This document shows, one piece after another, positions 34,999 to 43,258 of a stretch of 64,000 nucleotides of DNA (position 1 is the first letter of the stretch; the number at the start of each line of letters is the position of its first letter). Location of the stretch: assembly GCF_001307155.1 (NCBI RefSeq), contig NZ_CP012830.1:5020501-5084500 (forward strand), in the 5' to 3' direction. The translations under genes and the position numbers were made by a program. Below the pieces are notes generated by a model. The model saw nothing but the letters and a program-made list of their open reading frames with translations. It searched no databases and had not been told where the DNA came from. The stretch is from Pseudomonas fluorescens. Lineage in GTDB: Bacteria; Pseudomonadota; Gammaproteobacteria; Pseudomonadales; Pseudomonadaceae.

Positions 34999-36417
34999 TC
35001 AACGCTGGGGAAGGTTCCAGCGTTCGCGAAAGTGCTCGTACTCCGCTTCGGGCAGTTGAACCAGTAGGGGCGACTGACGCGGATCCAGCCAGCCGAACAA
35101 GCGAGCAATATCTGCCGGGTCCATGGCTGTGCAGCCAAGCGTCGGGGACGTGGGGGCACGCCAGATGTGGAAGAAAATGCACGAGCCTGCGTCGGCGGAC
35201 GCCGGCGTGTTGTGCTCGATGACAATGCCTTGTCGATACATGTCGTCATCGCGACGCATGTGTTCGGAGCTGTTCCAGTCCTTGGCAATCGTCGACCCGT
35301 CGACAAGCTCGTTATAGCGCTTGGAATGGCTGTCATCCACGCATTCGGTGGTCGGTGTCAGCGGTAGGTAAGGCAGCCTGGTGTCGGCCGTGCTGTCGTA
35401 GCCAAAGGCGGTTCCCAATTTGAATAGGCCAGCAGGCGCTTTCCCGTCGCCTTCACGTTTGACCGGCCCTTCGCGTTGCTCGACGACACCGAGACCCTTG
35501 CCCCAGGCCAGCCCGCTTTTGCCGACAACCACCGGAAACGGCGCGCCGTATTTCTGAAATGTTTTCCCTTGCCGCTCGTAGCGTTGGGCGGTCCCCTGGA
35601 CATCAGTCCAGTGTTTTGTCGTGACCACAATCAACTGGTTGCTGGTGTCCAGCGCCTGAGCCGTAATAGGGAAATCCATGACGTTCTTCAACGCATCATT
35701 CCTGGTGTAGGTGAAGTGCCACCATTCTTTCGAGTACCCGGAAAATCCCTCTTTCTGCATGGCGTTGCTGAGCCGCTGGCGATTCGCTTTGGCGGTCGCG
35801 TTGATCGTTGAACTGTCGGTATGCGCTCGCTCATCGAAGCAATCGAACCCTGTTCCCATGTCGACGGCACCATCATGCCAACGCTGTTCATAGGGCGCAG
35901 CGCAGTCGACTTGCTTCGCCGAGGGGCTCCATGTCTGGGCGGGCAGAGCCTCCGGCCCGGTCAGCGTCAGATCCACCGTGCCGCCCTTGGAGTGATTCGA
36001 AACCCGGGCCACATAGCCCAAATGCCAGAAGTCTTGCTTGTCTACGCGGGGATAAAACTCGGCCTTGCGCGGGTCACCCGGTTGCGTCGCAAAGCGCCCC
36101 ATGTCGGCAACAGCACGGCTGGGTCGATAGCAGTCGAATACCTTCAAACCGTAGCCTTGCGTGCGCAACGCCGCTTGTACCCGGGCAAGCGCCTTGGCGG
36201 CGTCCAGCGACAACAGACACTCCGCAGCGCCGTAGCCGTCGAGCGGGTGTCCGGTGAAGTTGTGGGCGCTGGCATAGCGGATGTCTTGCTCGATACCCGG
36301 ATCAATCGCCCGCAGATAGACCATATGCTCGGGTCTTGGCTCGGCGCTCGCCAGGCAGGGCGCGATGATGGCTAGCATCGAGAGGCACAGCGGTTTGATT
36401 CTGCACAGCAGGCGCAT
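34999..36417 (-). CDS. Periplasmic fusion: VanX-type D-Ala-D-Ala dipeptidase plus L,D-transpeptidase-like domain
   Basis: 472 residues. Signal peptide (MRLLCRIKPLCLSM ... CLASA), then a VanX-like zinc dipeptidase over about 30-220 with SNHSKGGTVDLTL (His and Asp ligands), and EWWHFTY (catalytic Glu and His ligand). From about 260 to the end lies a YkuD-type domain of the COG3786 kind: VVVGKSGLAWG, PAGLFKLGTAFGY, GSCIFFHIW and SPTLGCTAM, the last with the probable catalytic cysteine. GGAGG lies six bases before the chosen ATG. Both halves look intact. Most VanX/DdpX proteins are about 200 residues and stand alone, so this is an enlarged form acting on wall peptides. Confidence 0.82.
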   Translation of the reverse strand: MRLLCRIKPLCLSMLAIIAPCLASAEPRPEHMVYLRAIDPGIEQDIRYASAHNFTGHPLDGYGAAECLLSLDAAKALARVQAALRTQGYGLKVFDCYRPSRAVADMGRFATQPGDPRKAEFYPRVDKQDFWHLGYVARVSNHSKGGTVDLTLTGPEALPAQTWSPSAKQVDCAAPYEQRWHDGAVDMGTGFDCFDERAHTDSSTINATAKANRQRLSNAMQKEGFSGYSKEWWHFTYTRNDALKNVMDFPITAQALDTSNQLIVVTTKHWTDVQGTAQRYERQGKTFQKYGAPFPVVVGKSGLAWGKGLGVVEQREGPVKREGDGKAPAGLFKLGTAFGYDSTADTRLPYLPLTPTTECVDDSHSKRYNELVDGSTIAKDWNSSEHMRRDDDMYRQGIVIEHNTPASADAGSCIFFHIWRAPTSPTLGCTAMDPADIARLFGWLDPRQSPLLVQLPEAEYEHFRERWNLPQR

Positions 36418-36622
36418 GCGATGCCTCCAAAGATGCCGGATTTCAATCCAGAGCAGGCTAATGGTTGTACCCTTTTTTCTCAATCAGGGTTAGCGGGGTG
36501 AGTCGCCTGGTTGGGTAGATGGCATTGCCGCTTGCCTGGCCATCTGATATCAGAGAAGCTCCGCGCCAGTCCATGTTCAGGGCGAATTAGCCACATGATC
36601 GAATGGTTTAGGGAAGAGATGA

Positions 36623-37750
36623 ATGACGCTCAGGGTGATGGTAATCGGTGGCTACGGAAACTTTGGCAGCATCGTTTGCCGGCATTTAATTGCGATGCCA
36701 GGTGTATCGCTGGTGATTTCGGGGCGCGACTCACAGAAGTTGTTGCGCAAAGTCGATGAGCTGAAAGCCCAATCGGGCACAACCTGTGAAAGCTGGTGCG
36801 GCGATGCCATGGACACTGCATTCAAGTCCGTCCTGGACTCGATGGGTATTCAGTTGGTCATTCATACCGGCGGCCCGTTCCAGGGACAGACCTATGCCGT
36901 TGCGCAGGGCTGTATCGATGCGGGCGTGAATTATTGCGACCTGTCTGACTGCCGTACTTTCGTCACTGGAATTGGCGCGCTCGACGCACAAGCCAAGCGT
37001 GCAGGAGTGGCTATCCTCAGCGGTTGCAGTTCGGTGCCGACCTTATCGTCGGCAATAATCGACCAACACCGACATCGCTTCAAACGTATCGACTCGATCG
37101 ACCATGGCATTTCATCTTCGGCAAAGATGCCGGGACTGTCGACCGTCGAAGGCGTGCTCGCCTACGCAGGTAAACCGATCAAGCAACTCAGGAATGGACA
37201 GGTGCATGAAGTGTTGGGCTGGCAGGACCTGACGCTTCGCAAGATGCCACAACTGGGTACCCGGGTCCTGGCCAATGTCGACGTGCCGGACATCGATATA
37301 TTCGCCCAGCGTTATGGTGCCAAAACCCTGAGTTTCAAAGCAGGATCAGGCCTGAAACTCGGCGGTTTGGCCAACTATCTTCTGGCTCAGGCGATGAGAG
37401 CGGGGCTGGTTCGGGCCCCTGCGCCATGGGCTGCAAGATTGCATCGCTGGGGCCGGAGGTTCGAGCGATTCGGTGATGGTAAAAGTGCAATGTACATCGA
37501 CGTCCAGGGCATCGATGTTGATGCAAAGCCGCTGTCCATGACGGTGCAACTGACGGCTATGAATGACAAGGGGCCGGAAATCCCCAGCTGCGCAGCGGTT
37601 GCCTTGGCCGCAAAAATCGTCCAGGGGTACTTGCCCGAGCCCGGTGCCCGAGCTTGCGTGGGCGAGATCACCGTTGATGAGTACATGGCTGCGATCAACG
37701 ACCCGGCGAATCTACACTTGTCGGTAAAATTCTCTGACGAGCAGGGCTGA
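36623..37750 (+). CDS. Saccharopine dehydrogenase-like NAD(P)-binding protein
   Basis: 375 residues. The Rossmann start VMVIGGYGNFGSIVCRHL is followed by LVISGRDSQKL and NYCDLSDCRTFV, as in the saccharopine dehydrogenase-like family, which mostly lacks proven saccharopine activity in bacteria. GGAAGAG lies ahead of the ATG. The next gene, a DUF2269 membrane protein, begins two bases after its stop, so they form an operon. No lysine-pathway gene is near, which argues against a role in lysine metabolism. Confidence 0.8.
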   Translation: MTLRVMVIGGYGNFGSIVCRHLIAMPGVSLVISGRDSQKLLRKVDELKAQSGTTCESWCGDAMDTAFKSVLDSMGIQLVIHTGGPFQGQTYAVAQGCIDAGVNYCDLSDCRTFVTGIGALDAQAKRAGVAILSGCSSVPTLSSAIIDQHRHRFKRIDSIDHGISSSAKMPGLSTVEGVLAYAGKPIKQLRNGQVHEVLGWQDLTLRKMPQLGTRVLANVDVPDIDIFAQRYGAKTLSFKAGSGLKLGGLANYLLAQAMRAGLVRAPAPWAARLHRWGRRFERFGDGKSAMYIDVQGIDVDAKPLSMTVQLTAMNDKGPEIPSCAAVALAAKIVQGYLPEPGARACVGEITVDEYMAAINDPANLHLSVKFSDEQG

Positions 37751-37752
37751 CC

Positions 37753-38244
37753 ATGCTCTACCTGTGTCTGAAGTACATCCACGTCATCGCCGCCATTTTC
37801 CTGTTCGGATTCGGCATGGGGTCTTACCTCTACTTGATCGCCGCCAGCCGCACGGCCAATCCTCAAGTGATCGCGCATGTGGCGAGAATGGTCGTGCGGT
37901 TCGACACCTGGATTACCACACCGGCAGGTTTCATTCAGATCGTGACAGGCTATCTGTTGGTGAGGCTTGCCGGACTTCCCCTGACCACGGAATGGGTTCT
38001 GACGTCGCTGATCATCTTCCTGTGTGTGGGCTCGCTGTGGCTTCCGGTGTTGGTGCTTCAGAAGCGGCTGCAGATGATGGCCTTGAGCGCGGTTGAGACG
38101 GGGGTGGGGCTTGCTGAGGAGTACAGATCCGTTTACAGGAAATGGTTCTGGATGGGCGTACTGGGGTTTTTGGGAATGTTCGTGATTGTGATGATTATGG
38201 TGACGAAGATGACGCCGAGGGACTTGATTGAAGTGATGGGGTAG
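37753..38244 (+). CDS. DUF2269 membrane protein
   Basis: 163 residues, four membrane helices (YIHVIAAIFLFGFGMGSYLYLIAA, FDTWITTPAGFIQIVTGYLLV, LTSLIIFLCVGSLWLPVLVL, FWMGVLGFLGMFVIVMIMV). The KYIHVIAAI start and the FDTWITTPAG segment are typical of DUF2269. Unknown function; it is coupled to the dehydrogenase-like gene. Confidence 0.83.
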   Translation: MLYLCLKYIHVIAAIFLFGFGMGSYLYLIAASRTANPQVIAHVARMVVRFDTWITTPAGFIQIVTGYLLVRLAGLPLTTEWVLTSLIIFLCVGSLWLPVLVLQKRLQMMALSAVETGVGLAEEYRSVYRKWFWMGVLGFLGMFVIVMIMVTKMTPRDLIEVMG

Positions 38245-38348
38245 GAGGGTGAGGCAATGCCGGACGCGGGCTATCACCAAACGACGCAACCAACCCAGGC
38301 AGACGAGCAATCACTCAAGCGTTACATTCCTGGTGGGAATGGATAGCA

Positions 38349-38366
38349 TAAAATTAATGAATTTTA
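38349..38366. promoter_or_regulatory. AT-rich inverted repeat upstream of the methyltransferase gene
   Basis: TAAAATT - AATG - AATTTTA, perfect 7-bp arms in an AT-rich patch that stands out from the GC-rich surroundings. It could be an operator or part of the promoter. Confidence 0.4.
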
Positions 38367-38415
38367 ATTATCGCTGAGCATGGCGTAGCTTGATTTGAGG
38401 ACATGGAGAATCGCC

Positions 38416-39132
38416 TTGAAATCATCGCCTCTGAACGCAGCTGAAAAATTTGATACCTCACGGGCCAATGAGTACGGACGACAGAGCCGTATTGCATTGG
38501 CAGGCTATGACGCCTGCCACGATCTTGCAGCGTGCATGCTGGCGGCAATCCTCGGTGACACAAACTCGGCGAGAATACTGGTCGTTGGCGCAGGCGGTAC
38601 GGCTCAGGAGATTATTGCAATGGCAAGGTTGGAGCCGAGTTGGCGTTTCACTGCCGTCGATCCCTCTCAGCCGATGATCGAGGCCGCGACGCAGCAGCTG
38701 GAGGCAAACGACTTACTTGAGAGAACGGACGTGCATCTTGGTCAGGTTGACGACCTGCCACCGGACGCGTCATACGACGCGGCGACGCTGATCGGTGTAC
38801 TCCATCATCTCGCTGGAGACGACGCCAAACGACAACTTCTACGTTCCATTCGGACTCATCTAAAGCCGGGTGCGCCGTTGATTGTCGCGGGCAATCAATA
38901 TGCCTATGCCAGTCAACCATTGTTGCTTGCTGCCTGGGGGCAACGGTGGCGACAGCAGGGTGCGAGCCCGGATGAAGTGAAGGTCAAGCTTGGGAAAATC
39001 CTTCAAGGCGCAGACCCTCCACACTCCGAGGCGGCAGTTCAAAAACTGCTGCATGACTCGGGATTCGGAGACGCTACTCGTTTTTTCAGCAGCCTTTTCT
39101 GGGGTGCTTGGGTGACGTGTAAAACTGTCTGA
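38416..39132 (+). CDS. Class I SAM-dependent methyltransferase
   Basis: 238 residues. The SAM-binding motif I is ILVVGAGGTAQEI near 57, followed by FTAVDPSQPMIE and a DAATLIGVLHHLAGDD segment. A TTG start is proposed: GGAGA lies seven bases before it and it gives MKSSPLNAAEKFDTSRANEYGRQ, the family-typical N-terminus; a TTG seven codons upstream has no good site. The substrate is not known. AT-rich DNA before it and no conserved partner suggest a transferred gene. Confidence 0.78.
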   Translation: MKSSPLNAAEKFDTSRANEYGRQSRIALAGYDACHDLAACMLAAILGDTNSARILVVGAGGTAQEIIAMARLEPSWRFTAVDPSQPMIEAATQQLEANDLLERTDVHLGQVDDLPPDASYDAATLIGVLHHLAGDDAKRQLLRSIRTHLKPGAPLIVAGNQYAYASQPLLLAAWGQRWRQQGASPDEVKVKLGKILQGADPPHSEAAVQKLLHDSGFGDATRFFSSLFWGAWVTCKTV

Positions 39133-39323
39133 ATGGAGCCGATTGTCGGTTATTGGCCGATAGGCGTATCTCGCCAACGGGAGCATTGGATGGTGATTGC
39201 GGACGATATCGGTAACGTCGTGTGGCGAGTGACGCCCGTGCCATCATCGAAGGAAGGGTGATGAGGCGAACGCCCACGTCAGGGAAATAAAACACAAACG
39301 ATGAATAAAGATGATCTTCGAAT

Positions 39324-39398
39324 CTATCGAAGCCCGAGGACCGACAGGACAAACAGGGCGATCACAACTGCCCCGACGATGTAGACGATGCTGCTCAT
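39324..39398 (-). CDS. 24-residue single-pass membrane peptide
   Basis: MSSIVYIVGAVVI and ALFVLSVLGLR form one uninterrupted hydrophobic helix ending in Arg. GAGAGGTGG lies a few bases before the ATG, a strong ribosome site for so short a frame. I recall similar short peptides in other pseudomonads. The flanks (39133-39323 and 39399-39669) show no other gene I can support. Confidence 0.6.
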   Translation of the reverse strand: MSSIVYIVGAVVIALFVLSVLGLR

Positions 39399-39669
39399 GA
39401 AATCCACCTCTCATACTGAACGGGATTGCGACACCAGGGTATTGCCAATACAAGGTACGGCACTGTTGTTCGAAATTCCGTTCGGCAGCACACATAGCAC
39501 CGTTGTTCATTCGCTACCTCCATTGGCCTGTATATTGGAAGCAGCGGTATGGCTTGAGTTCGGTTTTTTACCGGTGTTCCCGATGGGTGTCGGCTCTCGT
39601 GATTTTCATCGGGAATCAACCGTATGATGCGCGTAGTTCACCAGGCTTGATTGTCTGCCTCGGAGCGTC

Positions 39670-40470
39670 CTACTGACCGCCAAACACCGCTGGCCTGCGC
39701 TCTGCAAACGCCGCCAGCCCCTCATCAAAGTCGCTGCTCTCGCACGCCAGTCGACGCAGTTCTGCGATTTGTTCCATCGCCTGGACGGGCATCGGTTGCA
39801 GGTCTTCGAGGATGCGCAATTGCTCCTTGACCGCGGCAATGGCCAACGGTGCTTTGCCGGCAATCGTGCGTGCCAGTTCCAGCGCAGTCGCTTCCAGCAC
39901 GTCGCTATCGACCAGCCGGTTCACTACACCGAAGTGTTCAGCGCGTTCTGCATCGAGCTTGTGCGCGCAGAAAAACATTTCCTTCAATACGTGAATCGGC
40001 AGGTTGTTGAAGAAGCGCAGCAGCCCGCTGGTGGTGTAGGGCAAACCGATGTTTGCCGGCGTCATCGAAAAGCTCGCACTGCGATCCGCGACCACCAGGT
40101 CGCAACTCATCGCCAGGTCGACCGCGCCACCCCATACCGAGCCGGAGATCATGGCGATTACCACACCGGGGTAGGCGCGGATGCGGCGCAAGACTTTTTC
40201 GAGTGGCTTGCCGTAGGCAACCGGGTCGTGGTCGTGTTGCAGTTCGCGGATGTCATGGCCGGCGCTCCAGACGGGCTGGCCGATTTCGCTGCCGAGTATC
40301 ACCACCGGTATACGTTGTGACGCCAGTGCGGCGAGGCTTTCGTCGAGGGCGTTCAGCAGTTGTGCGCTGAGGGCGTTGCGGTGGGTGGGGTTGCTGAAGA
40401 CCAGCCGACCGATTCGTTCATCGACCATGTTGACGGTCACGGTGGCGGAAGAGGTTTGCGTCGGGATCAT
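39670..40470 (-). CDS. scpB: Methylmalonyl-CoA decarboxylase-like crotonase
   Basis: 266 residues of the crotonase fold. The match to E. coli ScpB is close in the active-site region: ISGSVWGGAVDLAMSCDLVVAD, FSMTPANIGLPY and KAPLAIAAVKEQLRIL. ScpB decarboxylates (R)-methylmalonyl-CoA to propionyl-CoA. The start overlaps the stop of the CoA-transferase gene, so the two are coupled. The substrate is inferred from that motif; a different dicarboxyl-CoA thioester is possible. Confidence 0.82.
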   Translation of the reverse strand: MIPTQTSSATVTVNMVDERIGRLVFSNPTHRNALSAQLLNALDESLAALASQRIPVVILGSEIGQPVWSAGHDIRELQHDHDPVAYGKPLEKVLRRIRAYPGVVIAMISGSVWGGAVDLAMSCDLVVADRSASFSMTPANIGLPYTTSGLLRFFNNLPIHVLKEMFFCAHKLDAERAEHFGVVNRLVDSDVLEATALELARTIAGKAPLAIAAVKEQLRILEDLQPMPVQAMEQIAELRRLACESSDFDEGLAAFAERRPAVFGGQ

Positions 40471-41723
40471 TGTGCGGTTCCTGTTGATTGTGCGGATGCC
40501 ATTGCTGGCGAATCACTGGTGTCCTGATACACGGCTTTCGCGGCCAGCAGCGCGTTGATCGACGCCGTGTTGAAACCTGCTTCGCGCAGGACTTCGAGGG
40601 TGTGTTCACCGAGCAGCGGCGGTGGTCGCTGACTGACACCGGGCGCAGGTTCTGCGGCGTCGGTCGCGCTGAACACCGGGGTCACGACCTGGCGCAGCGC
40701 GCCGAGTGTCGGGTGCATGAGTGTCCGGGTCAGCTGGCTATGCAGCACCTGCGGATCGTCGAACACTTCGTCGAGTGTATTGATCGGGCCTGCGGGTAAA
40801 CCAGCCTCGATGAACAGCTCGGTCCACACGCGTTTGCTGCGGGTTTTCAAGCGGCTTTCCAGAATAGCTTTCAACTCGTCACGTCGCTCGACCCGGGCTT
40901 CATTGGTGGCGAAGCGCGGGTCGTCCGGCAGCGCGGGTAAATCAAGCAGCGTGCATAAACGTCCCCACATGGCCGAGGTGATCGGCGCCAGATTGAGCGG
41001 GCCGTCCTGCGTCTGGAACACCCCGTAAGGCGCAATGACCGAGTGGGCGTTGCCCGTGCGGCGGGGGACATCGCCGAGGCTTAGGTAGCGTTGCCCGTGC
41101 ACGCTCAGCAACCCGACCAGGCTGGCCAGCAACGAGGTGCTGACGTGCTGGCCGCAACCGCTGCGTTCGCGCTCCAGCAGGGCGGCCATTACCGCAGTCA
41201 CCAGCCACATGCCCGAGGTCAGGTCGCCGATGGCCGTGCCGGTGCGGGTCGGGTCGCCATCGACAAACCCCGTCAGGCTCATCAGCCCCGAGTAACCCTG
41301 GGCGATCTGGTCGAAACCTGGCCAGCTGCTCATCGGTCCGTCACTGCCAAAGGCGTTGATGCTGCCCATGATCAGCCGCGGATTGCGTGCACTGAGCACC
41401 TCATAGCTCAGGCCCATGCTATCGAGGGTGCCGGGTTTGAAGTTCTCGATCACCACGTCGGCCTCATCGATCAGCCGCTGGATCGCGGCCAGCCCCTGGG
41501 GATTGCGGAAGTCGATGCAGATGCCGCGCTTATTGCGATTACACGACAGATAGTAGGTGCTCACGCCACGGTCGAACGGCCCCCAGGTCCGGCTCATGTC
41601 GCCGGTTGGGCCGGGCTCGATCTTGATCACATCGGCGCCAAGGTCCGCCAGCACCATGGTGCAGAACGGCCCCGACAGTGCGCGACTCAAGTCGACGATC
41701 TTCACGCCTTGCAAAGCTTGCAT
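40467..41723 (-). CDS. Class III CoA-transferase (CaiB/BaiF family)
   Basis: 418 residues. The CaiB signatures are present: MQALQGVKIVDLSRALSGPFCTMVLADLGADVIKIE at the start, YLSCNRNKRGICID with the DLRN-type segment following, and the aspartate in AIGDLTSGMWL that forms the aspartyl-CoA anhydride. GGAG lies six bases before the ATG chosen. It probably charges a carboxylate taken up by the adjacent MFS carrier and hands the CoA ester to the ScpB-like enzyme. The identity of the acid is not known. Confidence 0.87.
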   Translation of the reverse strand: MQALQGVKIVDLSRALSGPFCTMVLADLGADVIKIEPGPTGDMSRTWGPFDRGVSTYYLSCNRNKRGICIDFRNPQGLAAIQRLIDEADVVIENFKPGTLDSMGLSYEVLSARNPRLIMGSINAFGSDGPMSSWPGFDQIAQGYSGLMSLTGFVDGDPTRTGTAIGDLTSGMWLVTAVMAALLERERSGCGQHVSTSLLASLVGLLSVHGQRYLSLGDVPRRTGNAHSVIAPYGVFQTQDGPLNLAPITSAMWGRLCTLLDLPALPDDPRFATNEARVERRDELKAILESRLKTRSKRVWTELFIEAGLPAGPINTLDEVFDDPQVLHSQLTRTLMHPTLGALRQVVTPVFSATDAAEPAPGVSQRPPPLLGEHTLEVLREAGFNTASINALLAAKAVYQDTSDSPAMASAQSTGTAQ

Positions 41724-41757
41724 ACGGTTCTCCACTGAATGTTTGAGCGCTGCGGTT

Positions 41758-43080
41758 TTATTGCGGCAATGGTTGATCGCGGGTTTCGACGGCAAACGGC
41801 AGGATCAGCATGCCGGCCACGAAGGCCGCAGCGGTCCAGGCGATGGGGGCGCCGAGCGAGCCGTGCCAGTGGATCGCGGCGGCCAGCAGGAAGTTGACCC
41901 CGGCGCCGATGAAGCGGCCGACCGAGGCGTTGAAGGCGAACGCCGTGGCGCGGATCCGGGTCGGATACTGCTCGGGCAGCCAGAGCGAGAAAATCGCGAA
42001 GTTGCCGCCGAAGAAGCCGAGAAACACCAGCGACACCATGAACAGGTGCAGGCCGTCGTCCATGTAGAAGACCCAGCCAAAGGCGACCACGATCGACGTC
42101 GCCATACCCGCGAAGTAGATGCCCAGCGCAAGCCGTCGCCCAAGCCGCTCGGCCAGCCACGGCGCGACAAGGCAGCCGAGGATAGTGCTGAGCGACAGCA
42201 CCGCCGCGCCAATGGAAGCCAGGTGCACAGCGCCGACATGGTCGATGCCTGCGCGAGTCGCGAGGGTCACCACGGCCGTTGCTTCATAAACCGAGCCGGC
42301 CCACAAACCGACGATCGCAACTCCGACCAGGGCCGAGCTGGTCAGCGTGCGTCGGCGAAAGGCCGGGGCAAAGATTTCCCACCACGAACTGCGTGCAGAA
42401 GTGATAGGGGAATGTGCGACAGGGTGCGCCACCTTGTGCGTCTGGGCAGGCTCCTTGACCTTCAACGCGGTGTAGATCGCCACCGCCGCCGGTGCTAGGC
42501 CGCACAGAAACATCACGCGCCAGCCGTAGGTTGCACCGACGGTGTAGTTCAGCAACGCGGCAATGAAAAATCCGAAGTAGTAGCCGGTTTGCAGATAGCC
42601 CGCGCCCATCTTGCGCCGGTCCTCCGGCCAGCTCTCGGCCACATAGGTGCCGGCCAGTGCCCATTCGCCACCGACGCCGATCCCGGCGATCAGTCGAAAC
42701 GCCGCCAATTGCCAGATGTTTTCCGAGAACGCCGCGGCCCCGGTAAACAGCGAGTACACCAGGATACTGGCCGCCAGCATCTTCACCCGGCCAAAACGGT
42801 CGGCAAGCGGCCCCCAGATAAACGACATTCCCCAGCCGATTAGAAACAGCCCGAACAGCAGAGATCCGTACATGGCGATATTGGCGGGGGTTGGGGTGAT
42901 GCCCGAGTTGGGCAGCAACTCGGTCAGGGCGGGAATCAACACCAGGGCGAAGATCACCGAATCCACGCCATCCAGCACCCATCCCAGGTAGACCGTCCAG
43001 AAGCCGCGAATCTGCTCGCGGGTCAGGGGCGTTTTGATCGGCTTCACACTCGTTGCTGATGCGGTTAATGCTCTGGACAT
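41758..43080 (-). CDS. MFS transporter, aromatic or organic acid type
   Basis: 440 residues with twelve predicted helices. Signature segments are GWVLDGVDSVIFALVLIPAL, WGPLADRFGRVKML, AGTYVAESWPEDRRKMGAGYLQTGYYFG and WLPEQYPTRIRATAFAFNAS. It belongs to the group of acid:proton symporters (AAHS/SHS-like). GGGAG precedes the ATG. It is the first gene of the unit with the CoA-transferase and ScpB-like genes, so it is expected to import their substrate. Confidence 0.85.
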   Translation of the reverse strand: MSRALTASATSVKPIKTPLTREQIRGFWTVYLGWVLDGVDSVIFALVLIPALTELLPNSGITPTPANIAMYGSLLFGLFLIGWGMSFIWGPLADRFGRVKMLAASILVYSLFTGAAAFSENIWQLAAFRLIAGIGVGGEWALAGTYVAESWPEDRRKMGAGYLQTGYYFGFFIAALLNYTVGATYGWRVMFLCGLAPAAVAIYTALKVKEPAQTHKVAHPVAHSPITSARSSWWEIFAPAFRRRTLTSSALVGVAIVGLWAGSVYEATAVVTLATRAGIDHVGAVHLASIGAAVLSLSTILGCLVAPWLAERLGRRLALGIYFAGMATSIVVAFGWVFYMDDGLHLFMVSLVFLGFFGGNFAIFSLWLPEQYPTRIRATAFAFNASVGRFIGAGVNFLLAAAIHWHGSLGAPIAWTAAAFVAGMLILPFAVETRDQPLPQ

Positions 43081-43181
43081 TAAGATCTCCCATTGACCTT
43101 GATCAGGCCTATTGAGGCGCTACGAGGCGGGGGACGCCGTCAGCGCTTCGTTTATTGTGAAATCAGTCTAGGCAGCGCATC

Positions 43182-43200
43182 TCATAAGCTACAAATATGA
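43182..43200. promoter_or_regulatory. Likely LysR operator between the MFS and LysR genes
   Basis: TCATA - nine bases - TATGA, an interrupted dyad that includes the T-N11-A pattern of LysR sites, in the divergent gap of 178 bp. Confidence 0.5.
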
Positions 43201-43258
43201 AATTCCTTTGGTCCCATCGGATTTTTATATAGAGTCAGATTCTTTGGACGCCCCCCCC

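Noticed and set aside
34999..36417. Vancomycin-resistance function for the VanX-like protein
   Set aside because: The organism type is Gram-negative, the protein is exported, and no VanH, VanA or VanS/VanR-like gene is adjacent; a wall-recycling role is more likely.
39388..39627. 79-codon frame on the plus strand across the gap before the ScpB-like gene
   Set aside because: No ribosome site, no motif, and it overlaps the start of the better supported 24-residue peptide on the other strand.
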